Shown here: one piece after another, positions 46,901 through 59,599 of the stretch
Layout of the letters: each line of letters begins with the position of its first letter
Position numbering within the stretch: the stretch's first letter is position 1
Assembly (NCBI RefSeq): GCF_029227915.1
Contig: NC_079876.1
Coordinates: 11,966,001-12,030,000, forward strand
Source: Hydractinia symbiolongicarpus
Taxonomy: Eukaryota; Cnidaria; Hydrozoa; Anthoathecata; Hydractiniidae
Reading direction: 5' to 3'
DNA length: 64,000 bases
Translations under genes and position numbers: made by a program
Notes under the pieces: generated by a model
Told to the model about the DNA's origin: nothing
The model's database searches: none
What the model saw: the letters and a program-made list of their open reading frames with translations, nothing else

Positions 46901-47640
46901 ATAAAGTTGTCAGAGCAAAACCCTATAATTCAAATTCACCTCAGAGCAAAACCTGGAAATACAAAGCCAGTGTGGTCACATGTTACCCTCTCAAATAATA
47001 CCATAATTAATTATATTTATTCTGGTAAGGAGGCTATTCGCACTTAGAACAAAGGATTTTCTGATATTAATCATGTGAGTAAAAATAATAAAACTAACCA
47101 ATCAAAAATTTGTTTGCAACTTTCCCCAACCCTAACTATTAAAAACTATGTTGGGTCTCCTGGCTATAATATTTCAGCCAAAAATGTGCCATGATGTCTC
47201 CTTAGTTCCCTTGTCTTTTTCTTTTTATATTATTTGGAACAAAGTAGCAAGTTCTTTAAATTTATTACGTTATATATGAAAAATAATCGATGAAATGTCT
47301 TAAGCCAGATAAAAAAAAGGTTTGGATAACTAACACTAAATATTTGTAACACCCATCCATATATCCAACCTGGGTAGATAGCAAGTAAAGTATGCTTCAC
47401 TAACAGAACATACCACAATATTTTTTGAGCGAAGGCTAAATTGTACTTTACATACAGGGTCTTCCATTTAATAAACAAAAATAAAATCAAGTTGCAGTCA
47501 ATTAATCATAAATGGACAATGTGGCAAACAAAAAAAAATTAATTTTAAAATATGTTCTTACCTTCTGAAATAGAAGAAATGAATATTGATATGCCAAGTA
47601 TGATTCTTAAAACAGAATAATTAGCCATCCAGTGTGCCAT
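29435..47640 (-). CDS. LAR-type (type IIa) receptor protein tyrosine phosphatase
   Basis: A cell-surface adhesion receptor with cytoplasmic tyrosine phosphatase domains, known in other animals for axon guidance and cell-matrix contacts. Coding exons: 47640-47562, 44287-43979, 43893-43552, 40308-40051, 39846-39517, 39373-39056, 38982-38680, 37912-37616, 37531-37350, 36462-35822, 35640-35558, 35103-34988, 34593-34383, 33992-33890, 33592-33313, 32997-32937, 32832-32718, 32485-32278, 32017-31930, 31849-31641, 31254-30379, 30220-30095, 29970-29816 and 29636-29435. All phases join to 5892 nt (1963 aa), the usual LAR size. Order: signal peptide [16 protein letters not shown], 3 Ig, 8 FN3, processed membrane-proximal domain with RRRR, TM, TPGM/HPPIP juxtamembrane wedge, D1, D2. 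D1 has KNRYPNV, WPDPGVP and [10 protein letters not shown]2 lacks the catalytic Cys and the WPD Asp. The three-Ig/eight-FN3 layout identifies the PTPRF/PTPRS/PTPRD/Lar group; one-to-one orthology is untested. Confidence 0.95.
32898..32929. repeat. (CAA)n microsatellite in a LAR intron
   Basis: About ten CAA units, close to the donor of the 61-bp exon at 32937. Confidence 0.85.
33484..33495 (-). other. Furin-type cleavage site (RRRR) in the LAR ectodomain
   Basis: TRRRRN in exon 33592-33313, followed by YIAALF...LP..F.LG, the conserved context of the LAR S1 processing site. It implies that the receptor is cut into two non-covalently joined subunits. Confidence 0.75.
34172..34331. repeat. 80-bp tandem duplication in a LAR intron
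   Basis: Two adjacent 80-bp copies beginning ACCTATACACAAATCGC differ at only a few positions, indicating a recent duplication. They lie between exons 34593-34383 and 33992-33890. Confidence 0.85.
35285..35370 (-). repeat. Possible tRNA-derived SINE fragment in a LAR intron
   Basis: The minus strand reads GGGGTCGAATCCC at 35291-35303, very near the tRNA T-loop/B-box consensus, with GGCTAAGGTTACC about 60 bp upstream that could be an A-box relic. No cloverleaf closes, so it is not a tRNA gene. Confidence 0.3.
40851..42913. mobile_element. 2.06-kb TA-flanked transposon with long imperfect TIRs, in LAR intron 3
   Basis: The ends read GACCTATTTCC and GGAAATAGGTC, each flanked by TA (40849-40850 and 42914-42915), the target duplication used by Tc1/mariner-type elements. 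The TIRs align over 100 bp or more, including GAGATTAGTTATGAGCAAATTTT at 40919 and, complemented, at about 42827-42849. No transposase is seen inside, so it is non-autonomous. A smaller element is nested in it (41318-41497). Confidence 0.7.
41318..41497. mobile_element. Nested 180-bp MITE
   Basis: A 17-bp perfect inverted repeat, AACAACCCTGGAAAAAA (41318-41334) with its complement at 41481-41497, lies inside the larger TA-flanked element. No coding capacity. Confidence 0.6.
44288..47561 (-). other. First intron of the LAR-type gene
   Basis: A 3.3-kb AT-rich intron. No exon with coding character, no large repeat and no RNA gene was recognised. Confidence 0.6.
47562..47640 (-). other. Signal-peptide exon of the LAR-type gene
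   Basis: It encodes [20 protein letters not shown] and a short SS-rich end, a typical signal peptide, then a phase-1 donor GTAAGA. The next coding exon is 3.3 kb away. 5' non-coding exons, if any, lie further right and were not found. Confidence 0.8.
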
Positions 47641-49422
47641 TTTAAAACCAGTGACTTCAATGTACAATTAATTTTAATAAATCATTCATTCACTAAAATT
47701 TCATGTTGTGGTTAATGTCTTTCAAAAGCACGATGAATAAATGTATTTTTAAGTATGTTATTTAAATATCTAAACGATAAGAACACAATATCAAACATTA
47801 ATAAAATAAAGAGCATCCTCCTAAAAAATTATTCACATCACAGTGTAGAAATAAAATAAACAGACGTAGTACAGCCCATCACTCATCTTGCGCTGGAGTA
47901 AACTGCTCATATTATGCGTACCCAAAGTGTTCGATCAAATTAACAGCCTCACTTGCTGGATTTACAAATCAAATTACTAAAGATATATTAAGGAAATGTG
48001 GCCACGAAAAATAGTTAAAAGATATTATTTAAAACCTCGTCGCTTTTATAACCGGGGGTATTTGAAGCCACATGTTTTTCGCGTTTCGCGTTGACTCTTT
48101 CTCGTCAATTTTTCTGAAGGGGTTGCTTTATTAAAATATTATTTTCTTATATTGTTCTTTTATTATATCGAAACCTATTTTATTTTAAGTACGATTCGGA
48201 TTCGAAACACGAAAATTCAAGGGAATTATTTTCTTTTTTTGTTTTCGTAGTGCAAAATAAAATTCAAAACAAGAAACAACTTACCGAATAATAGCAAAGA
48301 ATTTTACAAGCAAACTTTTTTAGTTGACCAAACGAAAAACAACAACGGAAATATTTTAATTATTGTAATTCTATGTCCATATAAAGTTCAGTTATGGCGC
48401 GGAACTTACTTAATAGTTCATAATTGGGGTTTCGACATATAGCAATACAACTGGAGAACATTCACTAACCTTGTCACCACGTTATCCACTTCTTCTTATG
48501 TTAATGAGATTCTTGAAAACAGGGAATGGGTAAGAAAATGGGGTGTGATAGAGAGGTCACTTGCTAATTCTCCCAAACTCTCTACATGATGTGGAAAATT
48601 CTTTTAATTGTTCTCCTGGTTTATCAAGCCGGTCTATATTGAGTTGTAAGGGAAGAACACAGTTTTTCTTTATAAAACACCGATTGCTCAGTGGCTGAGC
48701 ATTAAACTTACGTAAGCTCAGTTCTCTAAAGCATAGTGGAACTTGCTCAGCCTAAGAAATTGATCAAAGAGAAGAAAAGTGATGAACGTCGTTCTATTTC
48801 TTTCTTAATATTATACCTAACCTTTCATTGCTCTGCTATGATACTGTGAACCTATTTTACTACCTACAGTATACTAGCCTACTTAAGTAAGCCTATTTTC
48901 TTTTCTATGGTATACTAGCCTACTCAAACTAGCCTGCTTTCACAACTGGTTCTGTCTTCTTCCTTACGACTCAAAAACAGGACAAAACGTGACTTTATTT
49001 TAAAAGCAATAATTTTGAAAAAACGTAAAATTTATGAAATAATTATACACAACTCCATCGCTGATAATGGAGATATACAAAAAAAGTTGATGGACTGGAA
49101 GTAAGGTTGTCTTTATTGTTCGCACTTCTGCTGGTATAATTTCACTGTAAAAACATAACATCAAGTCAAAATTTTATAACTTTAACAAAATTTAACGTAT
49201 CCATTCCAATTTTGTGAATTAACTTTAAGTATATCAAGTTCTTTTCGACTCTACAGTAAAGATCTACGACCAGAGGAAATTAACGCTTTCATAGAAGCCA
49301 TCTGTTAATCCCCAATGAATAGAATATCTTAAATCCGATGCTAATTTAGTAAATGAGATGCAATTAGGAAAATTAATCACAAGTAACAACTTCGAGCCCA
49401 AACCACTAACTCAACAACAGAA

Positions 49423-49528
49423 ACAATAACAGCAATATCAATAAGAACAAGGACAATAACAACAACAACAACAACAAACAATAACAACAACAATAACAAC
49501 AACAGCAACAACAAACAACAATAACAAC
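49423..49528. repeat. (AAC)n microsatellite, interrupted
   Basis: About 105 bp of AAC/AAT triplets in the far upstream flank of the LAR-type gene. Confidence 0.85.
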
Positions 49529-51738
49529 GTTGCTAGTGATGTTTCTTAGAACTTCTTGATTTTAAAGGAAACCTTTTCAGAGATTGGTGACAAAGTTGAT
49601 CATACACATGATTATAAATGCGATGACATAGTGATAAAAAATTGTAAAGCGACAAAGAATGAAGGACGTCACTGTATTGTCTATTATTAGCAAGATAACT
49701 ACAAAATTAAAATTTCAAAATGGATCCTAACAACACGGCACACATCTTATAAAGATACTATAAAAATATTAATCTGATAAATTAATTGAGGTATAATCAT
49801 AAGAAAACTGGGAACAAGTTTATGCATAAATTTCTAATTAGACTTTTATTTTCGCAGTTTCGTAAGCGTTATATTAGACAAAGATGTTGGCAATTTGCAT
49901 CCTTGTTTTCAAGAGTTTATTTTATTTCTCGCCTCCAAAAGGCTAATAAATGCAGCGTCAACAAAAAATCCCTGGGAACTAGGATGGGCGTTCTCCAGCC
50001 TTCACAAACACTTTAAGTATTTCTTTGAGCGCTTGCGGGTTCAGAATTGAAGTTGAACCTTTATTCATTAATTTATTGTTATTTGAAATCTACAGAATCC
50101 ATATACCCTATTTCTGTAAGCTGTCGGTCGACAACCAAGATCGTACTGTGAAAAGGGGATCCTTCTATTATTTGTGTTACTCGTAGGATACCATATATCG
50201 TATTTGGCAGCGAACAGAAATGTTGGTGCAGTGTCCCGCACAGGGCGTACTTGTGACTACAACGTTGACATTGATATATGGTTTATCAGCCTCGTTTTCA
50301 AGTTCGATCGGCTGATTTTTGCTACATCTTTAAAGCAATGATTTTGAGTTGCGCGTGCTTCGCACTTTAAACCATAACCTAGAGCCACACTTCTAAAAGT
50401 AAACAAACTACCACAATCTTTCATTTCATTTTAACATTATTTTGCACTAATACTTTTTGTTGCATAGCTACAGTCATGTGTCGGTTAGATTAATGGCTTT
50501 TATTTCTTCTGTCATTGTTACGCTGTTTTAAACTATACTATAGGAGGGAAGAAAAACCGTTTTTAAACTTTCTGATAAAGAAACGTGATCGTTGCATTAA
50601 TATCAACAATAGCCTTTAAAATCAAATTTCCTCTCTTTACAATTTTGTTGTCGTTAATATAAATGAGTTTATCATGCGCTGCAATCATAAAGACAGGGTG
50701 TTTCCTACTGCGTCCGTGTAAATCCTAAGAGATATTGACATAATACACAACACTGCAAAAATATATATTTAATAGCAGGAGGGTGACATGGACTGTACCT
50801 ATAAGGAGTGTGTGTGGCAGGGGTCGGGCATATATATTATGCATATATAACACACATCAGTCTGTGCTGTATGTATACTCGTCCTATAGTATTTCAATGG
50901 AACGCACTTTTCGTTTGGCGTAACACATCGCTTCTATTGTGTGAGTGTATAATATGGATACTATATGCTTTGGATATATAATATGGACCGGATTATAAGT
51001 GTATATAATAACAAAAGAAAGGTTTTATAATGAGTGTGTACATTACAGATCGGTCTTAGATGGTGCGTGTACCATATGGACCAATCTCACGTACATTTTG
51101 CTGGTTTTACACATGTCATGACGGTGTAATGAGTATCGACAGATATATAAAAATAAATGAGGTTGCCATTATAATTGCTCCCAACAAACCGACAATTTCA
51201 ATCTAATTAATATTCGATGATGTAAATGGAAACATAGCAGACAATTGATACCGGTCCAATACCGTTAATTATAGATTTACCTTCTACTGCCTATGATGCG
51301 TTTTGGGGTAAAGGTACTGAGTTTTAGGAACCCATCATAGCAGCATGCAGACCCGCGGGAAGCAAAAATAGTTTTAAGAGGGAAGGTCTTGGTGTCTCCA
51401 CACTGAGCTACTATGGTAAGCCCTGAGTTAGAAAATCTTGCAAATTGAAGAGTTTAGTAAAAACAATGTAAATTATGTATTGAAAGATCATATTGTTGGT
51501 TGTGATCATTAATGCGGTTAAAAATTAGCCAATCTCTTTGAGCGGCGGGGGATGGGGGTGAGGTCAGGGCTTGTGCCACTGGTTACTACAGATTTGGCGT
51601 GCATAGAGGTCTTAGTTGTACTACATTTGTTGATTGTAACACCTGAAGGTAATTTAATATATTAAATAAACACAAGATAAATTTGATTCGGTGAGACGTC
51701 TTTCCACAGGACCGAGGTTTGCCATAATTCAAAATTTC

Positions 51739-51842
51739 AGCAACAATTACATATCATATCAAGCTGCTGAGTCAGCAACCATTACATATCATATCAAGCT
51801 GCTGAGTCAGCAACAATTACATATCATATCAGGCTGCTGAGA
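51739..51842. repeat. 35-bp tandem repeat, 3 copies
   Basis: The unit starts AGCAACAATTACATATCATA; the copies differ at one or two positions. Confidence 0.85.
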
Positions 51843-53515
51843 AATTTTTATGGCCGCCAAATGTTTTAATCCTGCAAATTTTATTGCTCATCCTGCTGTA
51901 GGCTAAAATACCAAATCCATTCATATTTAAAGTGTCATTTTTGAGTTTTACTGTTTTCGCGATTGTCATTAATAACAAATTTAAAAACAAACCAACTGCG
52001 ATATTCTCGTAAAAATTTGTTTAATTGTTATAAATTAATTCACATGCAATGCAATTTTTGACTGTGGGAAATTAATTTTCTCCATCATACCATAGAGTAT
52101 GATTGTCTCCAGAGTCATTTACCACAATTGTTGTGTTAAGAGCCTGTACAGTTTACTGTGGGACAAACTAACATAGAATACACAACACCTATTTAATAGA
52201 ATCTTTTGAACACACATGTTTTTAACGGTTGAAGTTTTTTTTTGCAAAGGTCTTAAATTTTTGGTGGGGATAAAATTTCGCAAATTTAAATTTTTTATTT
52301 TCTTGACACATTTTGGGATACGTAATTTCGTAGACAACATTTTTTGCGAGTTTGATAAAATGGACTTAAAAAGCATCCCCAAAATTTAAAACTTAAAATA
52401 TCACGCAGTATCTCATCCTGTTTAAAGGTTAATGCTTGACGTAAAAAATATTCTGGAAAACATAAAAAATAACTTCTAAGAACTTATCAACAGGGCTGTT
52501 TTACGCTGTTTACAGAAAGTCGACGTAAAAGTCATAGCATAGGCATAGAAGAGTATCCTGGAGACGAGGTTGTTTTAAAAAGAAAGTGATCTATCCTCTA
52601 GGCATCTAGAGCCAGTGGTCTGGTCTTTATCTTGTGCTTCTAATTAGATTCGAGGTAAACAAGTTAACAAGTGCAAAGAAAGCAAACAAACAAACAAACA
52701 GAAATGCGAGTAAAAAACAAATAAATAAAGTTATAATGAATTAGTATCGTTCTAGAAAGAGATCAGTAGAATTAGAATAAAAAATACAATAAATTCTATA
52801 AGAACGACAAAACAAGAAAATGTATTATATTTAGTGAGAAGAAAAAATAAACATAAGAACCTTACCGTAGACAATTTTTTATTTTCGTGAGTTCATTTTG
52901 TTGTATGTTCTGGAATAAACCGTTATGTTTATTTTTAATATCTATGCAAAATCTCCATCGCAGATGAAATTTTTAATCACAGAAAACCGATATTATCTTA
53001 ATAATGGAATTACTGCACATGATAAGAGAAGTATAGTTATGATAAAAAAGCGATGATTATAATTTATGAAATGGTTATTCAATCGCAGTGAATATTCCTT
53101 CACCTAGAAAATTTAGTCTGTGTTGATAACTTTGCTTCTCTTTAAGGAAAACCCTGCTGGTGAGAACGTAGAAAATAGACAGATGTGGTAAAAAATATGA
53201 TCTTCAAAAAATATTTATTCAAGCTTAAAAAAATTAACACTTTAATCCAAAAGTTTCCCTACGCCAACTTTACACGCAGTATCATTTATCTTTATTTTGT
53301 GTATAAAACATTGTGGACTGAGTCCTAAGTTGGCCAATGTACTGAAATAACTTCTGTTTGAAGTTTATTCTCACTATTGTTTTGTGTTACCAGGTAACTT
53401 AACGCGAACGAAACAAAGACGAAATTAATCATGAAACTAACTGTTTGAACACTCAATCAATAAGAACTTCTTTTGAGAAGGATTATTTGGGTATGAATTC
53501 CTAGTGAGCATGCGC

Positions 53516-53555
53516 ATTGAGACAAATTTAAGAGATAAGAGAAATTTGTCTCAAT
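53516..53555. repeat. Perfect 14-bp hairpin
   Basis: ATTGAGACAAATTT pairs with AAATTTGTCTCAAT around a 12-base purine-rich loop. Confidence 0.75.
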
Positions 53556-54072
53556 TCTTATACGTTTTTTTAAATAACATTTTCTTAGCAGAGAAAAAAG
53601 ATTTATCTACCATTGTCGTCTCCAGAGCTCTTTGATATTAAACATCGAGGCTTATCCCAAAAAGCTCCGTGGACAAGAACGCATTTTTAAAAATGCATAT
53701 TGGAATCCTTCAAATCAATTTCTATTGTAGTATAATGTAGCAAGATTTTTCGCGACTAAACCAACAATTTTGTTATACGAACCCAAATGACAAGAAAGCT
53801 CAAGGCCCAATCCCTATTTTCGATAAAAATGTGTGGCAAATATCTATATGTATATTTTATATTAACCAAAATGTTTATTGGATGTTAGTATTATTGAAAG
53901 CTATCATTCAGCAACAAACTGTGAATCAGCCAACATGCAAAAACGCAGCTACACAATCCGACATTCCCAACGTTCTAGCTTCACAACATAGCCTTTTTGA
54001 ATTACTTCACAAACATTGCCACAGAATTCGTTGTTTATAAATATCTTTCAGAATGAGGGTTTGGATACGACT

Positions 54073-54150
54073 CAACCTCGTCCCCAGGGCATCTTGTATC
54101 TTTTTTGACATCGGGACGGCACGATACGAACATGGCCCTGGAGGAGGCTG
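54073..54150. repeat. Short palindromic repeat, copy 2
   Basis: Arms CAACCTCGTCCCCAGGGC and GGCCCTGGAGGAGGCTG. A half copy in the opposite sense lies at 58206-58240. Confidence 0.65.
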
Positions 54151-54198
54151 ATCCGTTATAAAACCTGATTGGCACGGTGTGTCACATAATTATTGCGC

Positions 54199-54331
54199 TA
54201 TATAAAACATTTTGGCGAGGCTGCGAGTCTGTGACGAACAAGAGGAAGCTGTTTGTATTAAAATGGCGGAGGAGCTGTATCATGTTTTTTTAAAAGTAAA
54301 AGAATTAATAAAAAGCATTACTAAGCAATGA
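54199..54331 (+). other. TATA box and 22-codon ORF before the BEL/Pao remnant
   Basis: TATATAAAA at 54199-54207, then an ATG at 54263 in a GC-richer leader, with MAEELYHVFLKVKELIKSIT to a TGA at 54329. It could be the promoter and leader of the retroelement downstream, or a host first exon. It is too short to decide. Confidence 0.25.
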
Positions 54332-55006
54332 GAGTACAAGAAAAGACATCAAGTGATAAGTGATACTGGTTATATGAAAATATTTCAATAGCTGGCAAAG
54401 TAGCTAGCTATATCAAGATAAGAAAATTAAAACCTACAAAACTTTGAGCGAATAATGAAAAAGGTAGGGAGATTCTTGTTCAGCCTATTGACACACTATG
54501 ACAAAATTTTAGACAAATCGCACGCAATCATATTTAAAATACACCTTGATTGAGTGCTCAACCTGGCATATACTTAAATCCAGGATCCACTAAAAAGTGG
54601 TGGATATTCAATAGCTCATCACTGTGATATATTATCTCAAGACTTTTAATACTAATTAATAAGGCAGTAAACATAAAAATTCACAAAATAAGTCAAAAAG
54701 TGCCATAACTTCAGTAAAAATGAAAATATTGACTTGAGATTTGGTATGATAAGGTTTTAGGCTGCTTTGACAAAATTGAGCCAAAAAATAGTTTTATTAT
54801 CATCATACATTTTAAGTTTCAGTATTTCGTTTTAAGAGACTCCGATAACTTGTTTTTGATAGCATATCAATGCTGACTAAAAAAACAAATTCAGAAAATA
54901 TTAAGAGCAATTCTAACCTAAGAAATAGCTCAGATAATATTCAACCTAAGAAAAAGTAGAAAAATTTATTTGCAAGAAATGTCTTTTTGCTGATATCTTT
55001 TTGTGA

Positions 55007-57235
55007 TTGGATGCTGTTATGATAGGAACACTGACAAACTTCTGGCTCAAGAATGTCGAGAGCATGTTCGAAAACGTGAATACCGGACAAACTTCTGTAA
55101 AGTCGAAATCAGATTCTTCTAAACGATCGCATAAAAGTGGAAGCAGTAAACGTAGTGGCTCACGCAGAAAATCGCCGTCACGTCAATCTACGCGCAATAA
55201 GATGATCGATGAAGCAGTAAAGTTGGTATCACTACGAGCTGAAGCTACTTATGTGGATTAACGAAGTCAAATATCAAAGTTACAGTTGGAAGAAAGTATC
55301 GCGATTAAGGAAGCAGCATTAGATACGCACCAAAAGGTTGTTCAACCTGTTCCATATGAAAATGGTGTTACTTTCACAAAAAAGGAAACATTGAACGCGC
55401 CTAACAAAACAAGTTCCATAGGAAACATAGGACCTAAAACTATTTTAACTGCAGTATCCGAAAAACACATCGATGCAAAGGCAATACCAAAATCGTCCCG
55501 AACTTTGGTGGAAAAATCGTCCAGCCTATTAGAAACGGTCTGCGATTTATTAAAGCTTCAGAGTGCTCCTGACTTGGAAATTGAAACATTTGTGGGTACC
55601 CATTGGAGTACAAATATTTCATCACAATGTTTGAAGAAGTTGTTGAGAATAACAGATCTTAAAGGTCGTTTAATGAGATTAATTCAGTATACCAAAGGAG
55701 AGGCGGAAGATCTGATCAAAGGAAGCATTTACCACGACCCTAAAACTGGATACTATACTGCAAAGCAATTGTTAGCCAAAAGATTTGGAAACCCGCACAG
55801 GATTTTATCATCCTATAGAAAAGAGAACCGCGACAGTGGAAACCAATGAGAGCTGGCGATGTAAAGGGTATGAGAAAGTTCTATTCTTTTCTAATCAAAC
55901 GTAGCAATTTAGTTTCAGGAAACTACTGCAGCACTTTGGATTCACCACACAACATGTGCTCAGTTGTGTCTAAGTTACCGGTATATTTAAGAGATCAATG
56001 GAACAGAAGAGTTCTTCTCATCAGAACCAGTCGTCATCGAGAACCCATGTTGTCCGACCTTATAGAATTTGACCAAATGAAAACAAAATTAGCAGATGAT
56101 CCCTTGTTCTCGAGAGAAGCGATGAATAAAAGACAGCCTGGCTCTTCAGAAGAAAAGAGACAACCGAAACAAGTCAAGTCATTTGTTTTGGAATTTGACG
56201 ATGTCCATTTTGTAAACAAAAACATGATCTTGATAGTTGTTCGATATTTGGTGGTAAAGAAATGAAGGATGGCTTCTTACAAATAAAATGTGTCTTGGTT
56301 GTTATAGAAAAGGATACATATCAAGAAACTGTTTCAAACGCCGCACATGCGAAAAGTGCAACAAAAGCCATCCTAGATCGCTACATGGATACATTCCTCA
56401 CGATGTTAGGGTAATTTTTTCAAAAAAGTGCCAGAAGATCATCAGAATCCAAACAGTCAAAATGTGTATTTTTAATATGATGCAGCAAAAATACTTATCT
56501 ACGACTCTGGTACACATGTCTACTCATGGTCGAGTTCCGTCTAACAACGCGTTAGCATCTTTGGACCCATTCCTCGACAATAACAATCTTCTTCGATTTG
56601 GTGGAAGATTGAAAAATTCAAAACTGAATTATCATCTGAACCATCCTATAACCATCCTAAAGGCATCACCGATTTCAACGACGATCATACGATGGCATCA
56701 CGAAAAAACATTCCACTCTGGTAGAGGAATAACTATCAATGACATACGTGATCATGATATTTGAATCTTTAACATCAACACAATATGTCATCTGCCGCTA
56801 TGTCAGAAGCAATTATGGTGTCCAGAAGATGAGCGATCTTCCCTCTGACAGGTTGGAAGAAGTTCCACCATTTACCTATTGTGGATTGGACTTATTTGGT
56901 CCGTTTTAATTAAGGTGAAAAGATCTGAAGTGAAACGATACGGTTTAATGATTACTTGTCTATCTTGTAGAGATTGAATCTGTTTACAGCTTCGATACCG
57001 AGTCTTTCATCATGACTCTCCGACGTTTCATAGCCAGACGAGGCCTTGTTAGAACAACTCGTGGCGATAATGGAACCAATTTTGTTGGTGCACAAAGAGA
57101 ACTCGAAAAATAATTAATAGCCAAGGATCATGAAAAGATCAAGAATTCCCTCGTAAATCAAAGTGCTGATTGAATTATTACATGGAAACGAAACCCTCCA
57201 TACGCTAGTAATCATGGTGGAGCAGCGGCGAATTT
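55007..57235 (+). pseudogene. BEL/Pao-type retrotransposon remnant, gag joined to integrase
   Basis: Gag pieces at 55007-55261, 55286-55849 and 55846-56265 include SAPDLEIETFVG, DLKGRLMRLIQYTKGEA and LLAKRFGNPH, which I know from BEL/Pao gag. A zinc-knuckle-like block (CLGCYRKGYISRNC, then CEKCNKSHP) spans 56291-56380. From about 56540 the frame reads an integrase zinc-binding region (LLRFGGRLKNSKL, HHEKTFHSGRGI), then, with stops, the core (CGLDLFGPF near 56880, DNGTNFVGA near 57070, PPYASNHGGA near 57200). Protease, reverse transcriptase and RNase H are missing at a junction near 56405. Several stops and frameshifts; inactive. No LTR pair was identified. Confidence 0.75.
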
Positions 57236-59577
57236 AGGGTATGTCAAATTTAATTTTCGTCAAAAGCCTTGTTCTTGCAATTTCAAAAAAGTCTTTCGCT
57301 TAAGCACAAAAATCTTCCAGGGTGGCTTTCGTAATATGCTCTGGTTTGAATTTCTATAGAGTTTTTACACATAATACACAGATGTATGCATTATATAGTT
57401 GAGCGCATATTCATCAATTATATGACGTAATACGTAAGGAACTGCTTAATTATGCTGTTACTTACTTCGCATGTTGTTTTATTAGGGGGCACAAAATTCA
57501 GTCATTTGCTTTAATTCACTGTAAAATTTGTAGCGTATATCCCCTAATTAAATCTCGCTGTACTTCGACTTACTTGTCGTATTAGGGGGTGAAAAATATA
57601 AATAATGGTAACACGTGACCGTAAAAACCATAAGCCAACCCTTGTAATTTTAACACAAGTAAGCCAAATAAGGCGAGAATATTTATTAAGGGGTATTGAC
57701 TTGTGAAATACCGTTAAAAACCGTTAAAAACCAAAAGCCAATGATGCTTTATTTCGTCGCACAATAGTCTTTCGCAACAAAAATAAAATAATAAAAAACA
57801 TATTTACTTTTGAAGATTTGTTATCAAGGTCATAAAACAGCAAAGAAATAAGAACTTGACAAAAATTGTACAACTACCCCCTGATAAATTTATTGCGACT
57901 GACTTGTGAAAAGATTTCCATACTGAACTGATTATGAAACTTTGAAGCCGTAGCTAGCATGCGTGGTGTTCGTACAAACTTTTTTGTCAGCTGGAGAAAG
58001 AAAACGCATGATAGTTAAGTTGGATAAAGAAAGTTGTTGTGCCTTGCACTACGAATTTTCGAATTAAAAGCAGATGTGAAGTGGAATAAGCTGCTCTTTT
58101 CAAATCAACGATTTTAGCTTAAAAGAATATATAAATCTTTGGTTTATTTGGACAAGTTTCATTAAATATTATAGCCAGAAAAACTGTGCATTTGATTTCA
58201 CATGACGAGGCCTCCTCCAGGACCATTTCGTCTCGCCGTGTGTTTCCTTCTACACCCATGATAGTTTTGCTGTAACAAGAAGGGATATATTATTCTGTGT
58301 AACTCTTTTTAGAATCCAATTATATAGTGAAAATCGTGCACCTTACCAGTTCCTTTTGTCTTTTTTCTTTAACTGATAGTTTCAAATTTAGGTTCCTATC
58401 TTTTCCGTGATGACAATCCAAAATTTTTGTTCCAACAAACATAAATTGCAAACCGGAAAACTTTACTCCATCACTTGACCAGTAAACCTTGTGTTTTTTC
58501 TTTCTTAAATCTGGAATTAATTTTATAATGTCTCAAATTATGCATTTAGTTTATAGAATGTTCTTTAAAAAGAAAAGCCTACCAGTGGTCCAAAGTCTTT
58601 CATTGAGAATATGGTACTAAATCGAACAGTGTTTTCAATTTCATGTGTTTTGATTATATCGAGTGCTTCAACCAAAAACAGAGCAATGTGGTACCGTTTA
58701 GTATGACTGCTGCCAAAGTCAAAGGATTAAGTACCAAAGTTGAACAAGACTCCACCTTCGGCATTTGAAAAGAGTTGTAGTAAAGGTTTATTATTTTATA
58801 GAAAAAAATTCAAATTTTTGAGTAAATTTTTAAGAATAATTATAATAAAATACGCAATATAATAAAAAATGTGCTACTTGTAAAATTATTCGGTGTGCAT
58901 AACCATTTATACAATCATAGTCACAAGAAATCTTATGACTATGATACAACACATCTTAGCTGCAACAAGGAAAACAACTCCATATAAAAACGGAAGTATT
59001 TTTATTATATCAGATAATGGCGATATTGTAGGAATATCTTCTTCATTCATATTGCATACGTATTTATTTATAAAAAGAATCGAATAACGTGATAGTCTTT
59101 GAATTTTTAAGTTACTCGACCGCTCTTCTCTATAATGTTAACGGGGAGCACATGTTGTATCTACCATTTACTACAACTTTCCCGCGTGTTGTTCGGTTAC
59201 GTAATCACATTTTGTCATTACGTAATTTTTATCGGGAAGCAAGTGTACTTTTGGCTACTGTTATTTATTGCTAACCGCTTGGGCACCATCTTTAAAAAAT
59301 AACAAAAACTCCATCTCCGTGCTAAAAAAATACGTTCTCTCGCTCAATTTGAAACTTACGGGAAAAATTACCAGACACAGTTACTGGGAAGCACAGCCAA
59401 ATTTGTCTGAATTTCGTAGTGGGGAGAGTGCTCGAAATTTTTTATGGATAGGGGGCGAGACGCGGAAATCCTAACAGCCTTCTATTTAGTTTACATAAAT
59501 GAGAAAAAGGACTACGCTTTGCTCCGCAAAAAAATTCTGCCACAACACAAACACTATATACCGCGGTTCATTAAATG

Positions 59578-59599
59578 TGCGCCCCTTCGGCGGGGCGCA
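59578..59599. repeat. GC-rich 8-bp hairpin
   Basis: TGCGCCCC-TTCGGC-GGGGCGCA, a strongly GC-rich stem in AT-rich surroundings. Confidence 0.7.

Larger units (their letters stand above)
47641..55006. other. Upstream region of the LAR-type gene, no further gene supported
   Basis: It probably holds the LAR promoter and any 5' UTR exon. Noted: an (AAC)n tract at 49423-49528, a 35-bp tandem repeat at 51739-51842, AAAC units near 52681-52699, a perfect hairpin at 53516-53555, a palindromic repeat at 54073-54150 and a TATA-led small ORF at 54263. The other ORFs look random. Confidence 0.5.

Noticed and set aside
49786-50016. A 76-aa plus-strand ORF
   Set aside because: Random-looking composition and no splice or family support.
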